From assembly GCF_965660005.1 (NCBI RefSeq), contig NZ_CBFHYF010000020.1:1-29826 (forward strand): 29,826 bases of DNA. Direction: 5' to 3'. Every line of letters starts with the position of its first letter. Position 1 is the stretch's first letter. A program made the translations under genes and the position numbers. Under the pieces are notes generated by a model, which was not told where the DNA came from, did not search any database, and saw only the letters and a list, made by a program, of their open reading frames with translations. Source of the stretch: Porticoccus sp965660005 (GTDB lineage: Bacteria > Pseudomonadota > Gammaproteobacteria > Pseudomonadales > Porticoccaceae). Positions 7,517-14,420 of the stretch are shown piece by piece.

Positions 7517-8845
7517 ATGACGCTGCAATCTATCGTTAATAGCATCAACGGGTTTGTTTGGGGGCCAGTGATGCTCTGTCTGATCCTTGGCACTGGCCTC
7601 TATTTGATGATTGGCCTTGGCGGGTTGCCAATACGAAAAATAGGCTACGGTTTCAGGCAATTGTTCATTGGGCGAAAGGGGAGTGGTGATGGAGACATCA
7701 GTCCTTTCAATGCGCTGATGACATCGCTATCGGCCACCATCGGAACCGGAAATATTGTCGGTGTTGCAACGGCTGTCAGTATGGGTGGCCCCGGTGCGCT
7801 GTTCTGGATGTGGTGTACTGCCCTGGTAGGGATGGCTACCAAATACAGCGAAGCTGTATTGGCAGTGCACTACCGCGAGACAGACAGGCGTGCCAGGAAA
7901 GTTGGTGGACCGATGTACTATATCCGCAATGGCCTGGGGCCGAAATGGGCGTGGTTGGGGTTATTGTTCGCGGTCTTTGGCACACTGGCAGGTTTTGGGA
8001 TTGGCAATACTGTTCAGGCGAACTCGGTGGCTGATGCGTTGCACAGCAGTTTTGCTATATCGGAAAAATTCACTGGTATGGTAATGACTATCCTGGTGGG
8101 CCTGGTATTGCTCGGTGGCATTCAACGCATTGCGCAAGTGGCCGGGAAACTGGTGCCTTTCATGACGATCTTCTATCTTTTGATCACACTGATCATACTG
8201 ATGATCAATATCAGCGCGGTCCCCGAAGCCCTGTTGCTGGTGGTAAAAAGTGCCTTTTCTCCAGTGGCTGCAGGAGGTGGCTTTGCCGGAGCGACAATTA
8301 TGTTGGCACTGCGTATGGGCGTAGCCCGTGGCATATTTTCAAATGAGGCGGGTCTGGGCAGTGCCCCTATTGCCCATGCTGCCGCTGAAACCAACAGTCC
8401 TGTCCGACAGGGTACCATTGCCATGCTGGGTACCTTTATTGACACTATTGTTATTTGCACGATGACAGGCTTGGTCTTGATTCTGACGGGTGTCTGGAAC
8501 AGTGGCGAGCAGGGCGCAGCGCTCACCTCACTCGCTTTTAGCAGTGCACTCCCATATGGCGACAAAGTGGTTGCCGTCAGTCTGGCGTTGTTTGCTTTTA
8601 CCACAATCCTGGGTTGGAGCTATTATGGAGAGCGCTGCGCTGAGTACCTCTTTGGCGTCAATGTTATTGTGCCATTTCGCATAGTGTGGGTTATCGCCGT
8701 ATTTGTAGGAGCAACATCGCAATTAAGTCTGGTGTGGAGTATCGCCGATACGCTTAATGGTATGATGGCAGCCCCCAACCTCATCGGCCTGTTATTGTTG
8801 AGCCCAGTCATTTTCAGGTTGACCCGCGAGTATTTTAATAAATAG
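7517..8845 (+). CDS. Sodium:amino-acid symporter, AGCS (alanine/glycine) family
   Basis: 442 residues with about 10-11 transmembrane helices. The AGCS signatures are visible: ATIGTGNIVGVATAVSMGGPGALFW split over helices 2-3, KVGGPMYYI, and ARGIFSNEAGLGSAPIAHAAAE in the middle. Family members take up alanine or glycine with sodium, and at least one characterised archaeal member accepts both D- and L-alanine. The gene is almost fused to the preceding D-cysteine desulfhydrase-like gene: GTG 7499 would overlap its stop, and ATG 7517, which I prefer because family proteins start close to SIVNSINGFVWGP, leaves 14 bases. The pair probably imports and degrades small neutral amino acids, perhaps D-forms (inference). 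It converges on the DUF411 gene with 26 bases between the stops. Confidence 0.9.
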   Translation: MTLQSIVNSINGFVWGPVMLCLILGTGLYLMIGLGGLPIRKIGYGFRQLFIGRKGSGDGDISPFNALMTSLSATIGTGNIVGVATAVSMGGPGALFWMWCTALVGMATKYSEAVLAVHYRETDRRARKVGGPMYYIRNGLGPKWAWLGLLFAVFGTLAGFGIGNTVQANSVADALHSSFAISEKFTGMVMTILVGLVLLGGIQRIAQVAGKLVPFMTIFYLLITLIILMINISAVPEALLLVVKSAFSPVAAGGGFAGATIMLALRMGVARGIFSNEAGLGSAPIAHAAAETNSPVRQGTIAMLGTFIDTIVICTMTGLVLILTGVWNSGEQGAALTSLAFSSALPYGDKVVAVSLALFAFTTILGWSYYGERCAEYLFGVNVIVPFRIVWVIAVFVGATSQLSLVWSIADTLNGMMAAPNLIGLLLLSPVIFRLTREYFNK

Positions 8846-8871
8846 GCCAGTCGTTATTTTTTCCTGGTATG

Positions 8872-9396
8872 CTATTGCTGCTCGGCACTTTCCACGGAAG
8901 CATAAACCTCAGCGCTGCCATCCTTCTTCAATAAGTAGATATCATAAGGCATAAACCGATCTTCTGCTTCCATGCCGGGACTACCTACAGGCATACCTGG
9001 TACAGCCAGACCGAGCGCATCATCAGGGGGGTTGGCCATAAACTGTTTGACAAATTTGGCTGGCACATGACCCTCCATGACATAGCCGTTTTCAAAGACG
9101 GCGGTATGGCAGGACTGATACTCCGAATCGATACCAAGGCTACTTTTTACCGCCGTCAGATTTTCTGGATGATGAATAAGTGCGTGATAACCCTTATCGG
9201 ACATGTACTCCATCCATTCTTCACAGCAGCCGCAGGTTTCAGTTTTGTAGAGGTTATAAGATGATGTAGCTGAAGTCAGAGATGAACTGGTGGAGATTTC
9301 TGCAGATGGGATTTTTTCTTCACCTGTGCATCCTGTCACCATCAGAAATGTAAGTAAAAATCCCGACAAAAGACTATTTTTCTTGTTAATGATCAT
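8872..9396 (-). CDS. DUF411 metal-binding lipoprotein
   Basis: 174 residues. An N-terminal lipoprotein signal ends in LMVTGC, with Cys23 as the lipidation site, followed by a low-complexity Ser/Thr linker to about residue 46. The DUF411 core then has TETCGCCEEW (Cys55, 57, 58), a further Cys96 in QSCHTA, GHVPAKFVK, and the proline/glycine-rich end GLAVPGMPVGSPGME. DUF411 proteins are usually found in copper- or metal-resistance clusters and probably bind copper in the periplasm; no such genes are next to it here. Absence of Lys/Ser-type inner-membrane retention at +2 (Thr24) suggests outer-membrane anchoring. The start ATG has GGAGATTT upstream on the minus strand. Confidence 0.85.
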   Translation of the reverse strand: MIINKKNSLLSGFLLTFLMVTGCTGEEKIPSAEISTSSSLTSATSSYNLYKTETCGCCEEWMEYMSDKGYHALIHHPENLTAVKSSLGIDSEYQSCHTAVFENGYVMEGHVPAKFVKQFMANPPDDALGLAVPGMPVGSPGMEAEDRFMPYDIYLLKKDGSAEVYASVESAEQQ

Positions 9397-9633
9397 GGAA
9401 ATCTCCAGGGCGTGAATGTCAGGCGACTGTTAAGATAGAAATCTGATTAATTTGAGTTGTTCCTGGTGAGGATCATGGGCGAAAATATTCCCGGGGTAAA
9501 GTTCAGCCACTTCTTCATGGGGTGATTAACCATGACAATTGCGAATAATTCACATGTACGAGAGTGCATAATGGAATAGATCAACAAATAATCAGGCTAT
9601 TTTTACACGTCAAAAAATCCTGAGGACTGGTGT
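9397..9633. other. Non-coding gap between the DUF411 and nucleotidase genes
   Basis: 237 bases, divergent promoter region. It holds two mini-ORFs on the plus strand: 9475-9525 (16 codons, MGENIPGVKFSHFFMG, with GGTGAGG just upstream) and 9532-9579 (15 codons). No clear promoter or terminator was identified. Confidence 0.4.
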
Positions 9634-10539
9634 GTGTCAAAAATTTTTGGTGACAAACTGGTAATTGCTATTTCATCAAGAGCGTTATTTGATCTGGATG
9701 AAAGCCATCGTGTCTATGAGCAGGAGGGGCTGGATGCCTACTCCCGTTATCAGGTTGAACACGAGGATGAAGTGCTGGCGCCCGGTGAAGCGTTCCCGAT
9801 GGTGAAAAAGCTGTTGAGGATCAATGAGCGGTTGGGTGGAGAGCCAAGAGTCGAAGTGATCCTGCTCTCCCGCAATTCCGCAGACACCGGGCTGCGGGTT
9901 TTTAATTCCATTGAACATTATGGCTTGAGTATTACTCGTGCGGCATTCTGTGGCGGAGAGAGTCCCTACCGTTACGTGTCAGCATTTGGCTGCCATTTGT
10001 TTCTTTCAACTAATGCTGAAGATGTCTGCAATGCATTGGATAATGGAGTTGCCGCAGCAACATTGATATCTTCCGGGTCCAGAGACCGCAATGATGATGA
10101 GCTTCGCTTTGCATTCGATGGTGATGCTGTACTGTTTTCCGATGAGTCAGAACGTGTGTTCAAGGAAAGTGGGCTGGCAGCGTTCACCCAAAGTGAGAAG
10201 GCTGCGGCAAGACAACCGATGAGTGGAGGCCCGTTCAAACATTTTCTCCAGGCTTTGCACACGCTACAGTCGGAGTTTCCACCAAAAAGCTGTCCTATTC
10301 GCACGGCCTTGGTGACAGCTCGCTCTGCCCCAGCTCATGAGCGGGTAGTGCGAACCCTTCGTACCTGGGATATCCGGATAGACGAATCGTTGTTTCTCGG
10401 TGGCCTGGAGAAGGGCTCATTTCTCAAATCCTATGGCGCAGATGTATTCTTTGACGACCAGCAGGCACACTGTGAATCGGCAAAATCCCATGTTGCCACG
10501 GGGCACGTCCCCCATGGCATTGCCAACAGAGAAGACTGA
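9634..10539 (+). CDS. Cytosolic 5'-nucleotidase (NT5C1-like family)
   Basis: 301 residues resembling the cytosolic 5'-nucleotidase 1 family, which in animals dephosphorylates AMP and IMP. Family marks are KLVIAISSRALFDLDE at the start, VEVILLSRNSADTGLRVFNSIEHYG (61-110 region), FDGDAVLFSDESERVF near 160-175, and GGLEKGSFLKSYGADVFFDDQ at the end, a HAD-like phosphatase layout with the Asp pair of the first strand read as LFDLDE. The GTG at 9634 has GAGGA 7 bases upstream. It converges on the TSUP permease gene with 4 bases between the stops. Given cysH nearby, AMP from APS reduction is a possible substrate, but this is only an inference. Confidence 0.82.
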   Translation: MSKIFGDKLVIAISSRALFDLDESHRVYEQEGLDAYSRYQVEHEDEVLAPGEAFPMVKKLLRINERLGGEPRVEVILLSRNSADTGLRVFNSIEHYGLSITRAAFCGGESPYRYVSAFGCHLFLSTNAEDVCNALDNGVAAATLISSGSRDRNDDELRFAFDGDAVLFSDESERVFKESGLAAFTQSEKAAARQPMSGGPFKHFLQALHTLQSEFPPKSCPIRTALVTARSAPAHERVVRTLRTWDIRIDESLFLGGLEKGSFLKSYGADVFFDDQQAHCESAKSHVATGHVPHGIANRED

Positions 10540-10543
10540 CAGG

Positions 10544-11332
10544 TCAGAACAAGGCAAACTTGATACCTATGCCGAGTAACAGGCAGGCTAAAATCGGTTG
10601 CAATACCTGACTGGGGAGCCGGGCAGCTAGTTTAGTGCCGACGTGAATGGCTGGCAGTGATCCGATCAACAGCGACCCCAGCAGTACCAAGTCGACATTG
10701 CCCAGTAAAAACAGATGCCCCAATCCGGCAATCAGAGTCAGTGGTACTGCGTGGGCAATATCAGTGCCCACCACATGCAGCGCAGGTAAGCGAGGGTAGA
10801 GGACCATGAGCAGTGCTGCACAAAAGGCCCCGGCGCCTACCGATGAAAGTGTGACAAAGATACCCAGAAAAATGCCCGATATAAACGTCACTTTCGTGGC
10901 ATGCAGCTGAAAGAAAGCACCTATAGCCCCATGTGGGCGATCGGAGGCATCTCGAAGAGAACGTTTCAGTAAAATGACGGCCGCAGTAATAATCAACATG
11001 ATGCCGAGACTGGTCGTCAGAATTTCACGGTAGTCTTCCGCATCGGTAAAGACGTGGTAAAGGAGCTGAGATGTGATGATAGATGCCGGTACGCTCCCGG
11101 CTGCGAGGTAGCCAACCAATCGCCATTGAATACTTTTTTGCCTGGCATGGGCCACGACACCACTGGCCTTTGTGATAGCCGCATACAGCAGGTCAGTGCC
11201 AATAGCAACGTTATAGGGAATGCCAAACATAATCAGCATAGGTGTCATCAGGGATCCCCCGCCAACCCCCGTGAGCCCGACGATTAAACCCACAAAAGCA
11301 CCGGACCCGATGTACAGCAAAAAATCCAGCAC
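10544..11332 (-). CDS. TSUP (TauE/SafE) family permease
   Basis: 262 residues, highly hydrophobic with about 8 transmembrane helices in two repeats. The first half has GAFVGLIVGLTGVGGGSLMTPML and the second TFISGIFLGIFVTLSSVGAGAFCAALL, the duplicated glycine-rich motif of the family. Members move sulfite, sulfonates, sulfoacetate or other organic anions across the inner membrane, usually outward. I place the start at the GTG (11330-11332) that gives MLDFLLYIGSG, matching usual family N-termini; a GTG at 11383 would add 17 residues. It is divergent from cysB, a position that fits CysB control and a sulfur-anion substrate. The substrate itself is not shown by the sequence. Confidence 0.85.
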   Translation of the reverse strand: MLDFLLYIGSGAFVGLIVGLTGVGGGSLMTPMLIMFGIPYNVAIGTDLLYAAITKASGVVAHARQKSIQWRLVGYLAAGSVPASIITSQLLYHVFTDAEDYREILTTSLGIMLIITAAVILLKRSLRDASDRPHGAIGAFFQLHATKVTFISGIFLGIFVTLSSVGAGAFCAALLMVLYPRLPALHVVGTDIAHAVPLTLIAGLGHLFLLGNVDLVLLGSLLIGSLPAIHVGTKLAARLPSQVLQPILACLLLGIGIKFALF

Positions 11333-11445
11333 AATTAATCCACTTCTACCCCAAAATAATCTGGAAACTCTAGCAATTTGCACCTATTCTTCAAAGGAAT
11401 AATTTCTTATATTTTTATATCATTGTCGTCTATCCGGGTGAGTGA

Positions 11446-12420
11446 ATGAAATTACAGCAGCTTCGATATATCTGGGAAGTGGCCCACCACGAATTGAATG
11501 TTTCAGCTACGGCACAGAGTCTTTACACCTCGCAGCCGGGGATCAGTAAACAAATACGGCTACTGGAAGATGAGCTCGGTGTGGAAATTTTTTCGCGGAG
11601 TGGCAAACACCTGACTCGTGTTACTCCGGCAGGCGATGAAATTTTGCGGGTAGCGGGCGATATTCTGCGAAAAGTCGACAGCATCAAGCAATTGGCTCAG
11701 GAGCATAACGATCCCAGACGGGGCAGCCTTACTATAGCAACAACACATACCCAGGCGCGCTATGCATTACCACCTGTCATTGAAGCCTTTATTGAGAAAT
11801 ATCCAGAGGTTTCTTTGCATATGCATCAGGGTACGCCGATGCAAATTTCGGAACAGGCGGTTGATGGTTCTGTGGATTTTGCGATTGCCACTGAGGCACT
11901 GGAATTATTTCACGACCTGCTGATGATGCCCTGTTACCGTTGGAATCGCTGTATTCTGGTACCCAGAGATCATCCCCTGGCTCAGGTTTCAACGTTGACA
12001 CTGGAAGAAGTGGCAACTTACCCATTGGTCACGTATGTGTTCGGTTTTACCGGCCGTTCCCGTCTCGATGAAGCATTTAATGACCGTGGGCTCATTCCAA
12101 AGGTGGTATTCACGGCCACTGACTCTGATGTGATCAAGACTTATGTGCGACTGGGCCTGGGTATTGGCATTGTGGCTCACATGGCCTACGACCCGATTAA
12201 AGACAGCGATCTGGTAGCACTGGATGCATCCCACCTGTTCAAGTCCAGTGTGACCAGTATCGGTTTTCGACGCGGCACTTATTTGCGCGGATATATGTAC
12301 GATTTTATTGAGCTATTTGCCCCCCATTTGACCCGGGGCAGGATCGACGAAGCCAGTGCTATTCATGCGAAGGATGATCTGGAGAAGTTTTTTAGTACGA
12401 TAGAATTACCGGAACTTTAG
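11446..12420 (+). CDS. cysB: LysR-type regulator CysB
   Basis: 324 residues, the CysB length. The winged helix-turn-helix occupies residues 1-60 with MKLQQLRYIWEVAHHELNVS and YTSQPGISKQIRLLEDELG, wording specific to CysB rather than other LysR proteins. The effector domain includes ATTHTQARYALP (Thr100/Thr102 region that binds sulfate or N-acetylserine in characterised CysB) and QGTPMQI. CysB activates sulfate assimilation genes when N-acetylserine is high and reduced sulfur is low. GGTGAG lies before the ATG. Genomic position between a TSUP permease and the cysH pair agrees with this call. It converges on the thioredoxin-like gene. Confidence 0.95.
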   Translation: MKLQQLRYIWEVAHHELNVSATAQSLYTSQPGISKQIRLLEDELGVEIFSRSGKHLTRVTPAGDEILRVAGDILRKVDSIKQLAQEHNDPRRGSLTIATTHTQARYALPPVIEAFIEKYPEVSLHMHQGTPMQISEQAVDGSVDFAIATEALELFHDLLMMPCYRWNRCILVPRDHPLAQVSTLTLEEVATYPLVTYVFGFTGRSRLDEAFNDRGLIPKVVFTATDSDVIKTYVRLGLGIGIVAHMAYDPIKDSDLVALDASHLFKSSVTSIGFRRGTYLRGYMYDFIELFAPHLTRGRIDEASAIHAKDDLEKFFSTIELPEL

Positions 12421-12480
12421 TCTGATTTGTTTGTAACTAATTTGATACAAGTGGCTGGACAATAGCCAGTAAGACGATAA

Positions 12481-12816
12481 TTACAGGAAATCGAGATCCG
12501 GGTTATCGTTGAGAATCTCCTTTAGCTCGTCCTCTTCGCGGGTTTTCTGATTGAGTACTTCTTTGACGAATTTGAAGTAGACCGTATAAATTTCCGGCGC
12601 CAAACCGTCTCGCTCTACAATAAAAAAAGGCGCCTGATCGACATTGTAACGCCTCGCCAGCACCATTCCCGGCGAGCTGGTGTCCCGTTCATCAGCCAGC
12701 AAAACCTCGTCTATCAGGGACATCTGACCAGCAGCCTCCATTTTTTGCTGCACGTCTTCGCATTTTTTGCAGAGACTGCCATCCAATTTAATTTTTTTGA
12801 CGAGCGTAATTTTCAT
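12481..12816 (-). CDS. Thioredoxin-like CxxC protein adjacent to cysH
   Basis: 111 residues, no signal peptide. It begins with a beta strand (MKITLVKKIKLDG) leading to Cys16-Lys-Lys-Cys19 at the head of a helix, then a helix-strand pattern with LIDEVLLADERD, a strand of PFFIVERDG preceded by QAP (the position of the thioredoxin cis-proline), and a long acidic C-terminal helix. This is a compact thioredoxin/glutaredoxin layout. It lies 13 bases after cysH in the same direction with its own GGAAGA site, so it is almost certainly co-transcribed. The same slot, between cysB and cysH, holds a hypothetical gene in Pseudomonas. I infer a redox role with CysH; the function has not been shown to my knowledge. 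Confidence 0.75.
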   Translation of the reverse strand: MKITLVKKIKLDGSLCKKCEDVQQKMEAAGQMSLIDEVLLADERDTSSPGMVLARRYNVDQAPFFIVERDGLAPEIYTVYFKFVKEVLNQKTREEDELKEILNDNPDLDFL

Positions 12817-12829
12817 GCTGTCTTCCGGT

Positions 12830-13561
12830 TTACTTCTGGGTGTTGACGGAGTGCAGTCCGCATTCTTTCATCGTGGCCTCTTCCCACCACCAGCGCCCCT
12901 CACGCTCATGCTGGCCGGGTCCGGTGGGGCGGGTACAGGGCTCACAGCCAATACTGATGTAACCTCGGTCATGCAATTCGTTATAGGGTACATTATTGGC
13001 GCGAATATATTCCCATACCTGGCTGGATGACCAGTTGGCCAGGGGGTTGAATTTGGTCAGATTGTCATCGGGGCGGGCAAAGGCCTTGTCGTCCTGGATT
13101 ACGGGGATGGCTGTGCGGGTGCCGGGGCTTTGATCGCGACGCTGGCCGGTTATCCAGGCATCGACGGTCAGTAGCTTGCGACGCAGTGGGCCGATTTTAC
13201 GGATACTACAGCACTCCTTGTGGCCGTCGCGGTAAAAACTGAACAGACCTTTTTCTCGCACCATCTTGTTGACAGCGTAGGCGTCGGGAAAGACTACATC
13301 AATTTGAATACCGTAATGCTCGCGGACCTTTTCGATAAAGCGGTAGGTTTCGGCATGCAGGCGACCTGTGTCGAGAGAAAAGACCTGTACTTTATCCGGA
13401 TTGATTTTATGTGCCATATCAATCAGTACCACATCTTCGGCACCGCTGAAGGAGATGGCAAGATTGTCAAATTGCTTAAGGGCGTAGGCAATAATAGCCT
13501 GGGGAGGCAGATCGGCTAATTCCCGGTCGAGATCAAGGGTGTTCAAAAGGTTTGCGGTCAT
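12830..13561 (-). CDS. cysH: Adenylyl-sulfate (APS) reductase, [4Fe-4S] type
   Basis: 243 residues. The enzyme reduces APS to sulfite and AMP in assimilatory sulfate reduction. The PP-loop nucleotide site SFSGAEDVVL lies at 37-46. Four cluster cysteines are present, Cys117-Cys118 (ECCSIRK) and Cys206/Cys209 (GCEPC), which marks APS rather than PAPS reductases. The catalytic Cys234 is in KECGLH; its spacing from the cluster residues equals that of the Pseudomonas enzyme. ARPDDNLTKFNPLANWS is also typical. The ATG at 13559-13561 has no good ribosome site, and a strong hairpin lies 29 bases upstream in the leader. It needs an electron donor, probably thioredoxin or the neighbouring CxxC protein. 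Likely under CysB control. Confidence 0.95.
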   Translation of the reverse strand: MTANLLNTLDLDRELADLPPQAIIAYALKQFDNLAISFSGAEDVVLIDMAHKINPDKVQVFSLDTGRLHAETYRFIEKVREHYGIQIDVVFPDAYAVNKMVREKGLFSFYRDGHKECCSIRKIGPLRRKLLTVDAWITGQRRDQSPGTRTAIPVIQDDKAFARPDDNLTKFNPLANWSSSQVWEYIRANNVPYNELHDRGYISIGCEPCTRPTGPGQHEREGRWWWEEATMKECGLHSVNTQK

Positions 13562-13589
13562 GGGGGTTGCTCAATATTCTCAATACGTT

Positions 13590-13631
13590 AGAGGCTATAT
13601 GCTCGAAGTTGCGCATCATATCAAAGCCTCT
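13590..13631 (-). promoter_or_regulatory. Hairpin in the cysH leader
   Basis: Arms AGAGGCT (13590-13596) and AGCCTCT (13625-13631) pair perfectly, and ATATG (13597-13601) pairs with CATAT (13617-13621), leaving a 3-base bulge and a 15-base loop: a 12-pair stem. It ends 29 bases before the cysH ATG and would sit at the very 5' end of the transcript from the proposed promoter. It could be an RNA element or a protein operator. Confidence 0.5.
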
Positions 13632-13641
13632 ACTAAAGCAA

Positions 13642-13670
13642 AAATAATCAGTAACTCTAACCTGCATCAA
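13642..13670 (-). promoter_or_regulatory. Possible cysH promoter
   Basis: On the minus strand, TTGATG (13665-13670), 17 bases, then TTATTT (13642-13647). The -10 match is modest, as expected for a CysB-activated promoter; no CysB consensus was identified. Confidence 0.3.
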
Positions 13671-13797
13671 TCTGGCTATTAAAAGCCTGTGCCGTGTGTT
13701 TTGCGAATCAAAAGCATCGCAACTTTATTGCGCAATATCCATGAAATCGTTAGAGTGGCGCGGTCTTATTTGGTGTCGAACTATTAAGGGTGGCATT

Positions 13798-14415
13798 GTG
13801 GAAATCGCTTGTTTGGATCTTGAAGGCGTACTAATTCCTGAAATATGGATTGCCTTTGCCGAAAAAACCGGTATTGAAGCACTCAAGCGAACAACCCGGG
13901 ATGAGCCGGATTATGACGTGCTGATGCGCTATCGTCTGGATATTCTCGACCGGCATGGCCTGGGGCTAAAGGAGATTCAGGAAGTGATCGCCACGCTGTC
14001 GCCTCTAGAAGGCGCGAAAGACTTTATTGACTGGCTTCGTGAGCGTTTTCAGGTGGTGATTCTGTCCGATACTTTTTATGAATTTGCCCAGCCGTTAATG
14101 CGCCAGCTGGGATTTCCTGCGCTGCTCTGTCACAAGCTGGAAACAGACGAGACCGGCAGGGTGATTAATTACCACTTGCGGCAGGCCAACCCGAAGCGCC
14201 AGACGATAGTCGGATTCAAAAGCATGTACTACCGGACGATTGCTGCTGGTGATTCCTATAATGACACGACAATGCTGGCAGAGGCCGATGCCGGTATCCT
14301 TTTTCATGCACCGCAGAATGTTATCGATCAATTCCCGCAATTTCCGGCAGTGCATACGTTTGAGGCGCTCAAACAGGAATTCATCAAAGCCAGTATCCGC
14401 GATCTGAGTCTGTAG
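13798..14415 (+). CDS. thrH: Phosphoserine phosphatase / homoserine phosphotransferase ThrH
   Basis: 205 residues, the length of Pseudomonas aeruginosa ThrH, and very similar to it as I remember it. It is a HAD phosphatase: DLEGVL (Asp7 nucleophile, Glu9), the Ser-containing motif VVILSDTFYEF, and the metal motif AAGDSYNDTTML. ThrH dephosphorylates phosphoserine and can transfer the phosphate to homoserine, linking serine and threonine synthesis. The GTG at 13798 is preferred over upstream starts because AAGGGTGG lies before it and the protein then matches the family N-terminus (MEIACLDLEGV). It converges on pabB; the two stop codons are 5 bases apart. Confidence 0.95.
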   Translation: MEIACLDLEGVLIPEIWIAFAEKTGIEALKRTTRDEPDYDVLMRYRLDILDRHGLGLKEIQEVIATLSPLEGAKDFIDWLRERFQVVILSDTFYEFAQPLMRQLGFPALLCHKLETDETGRVINYHLRQANPKRQTIVGFKSMYYRTIAAGDSYNDTTMLAEADAGILFHAPQNVIDQFPQFPAVHTFEALKQEFIKASIRDLSL

Positions 14416-14420
14416 ACGAT

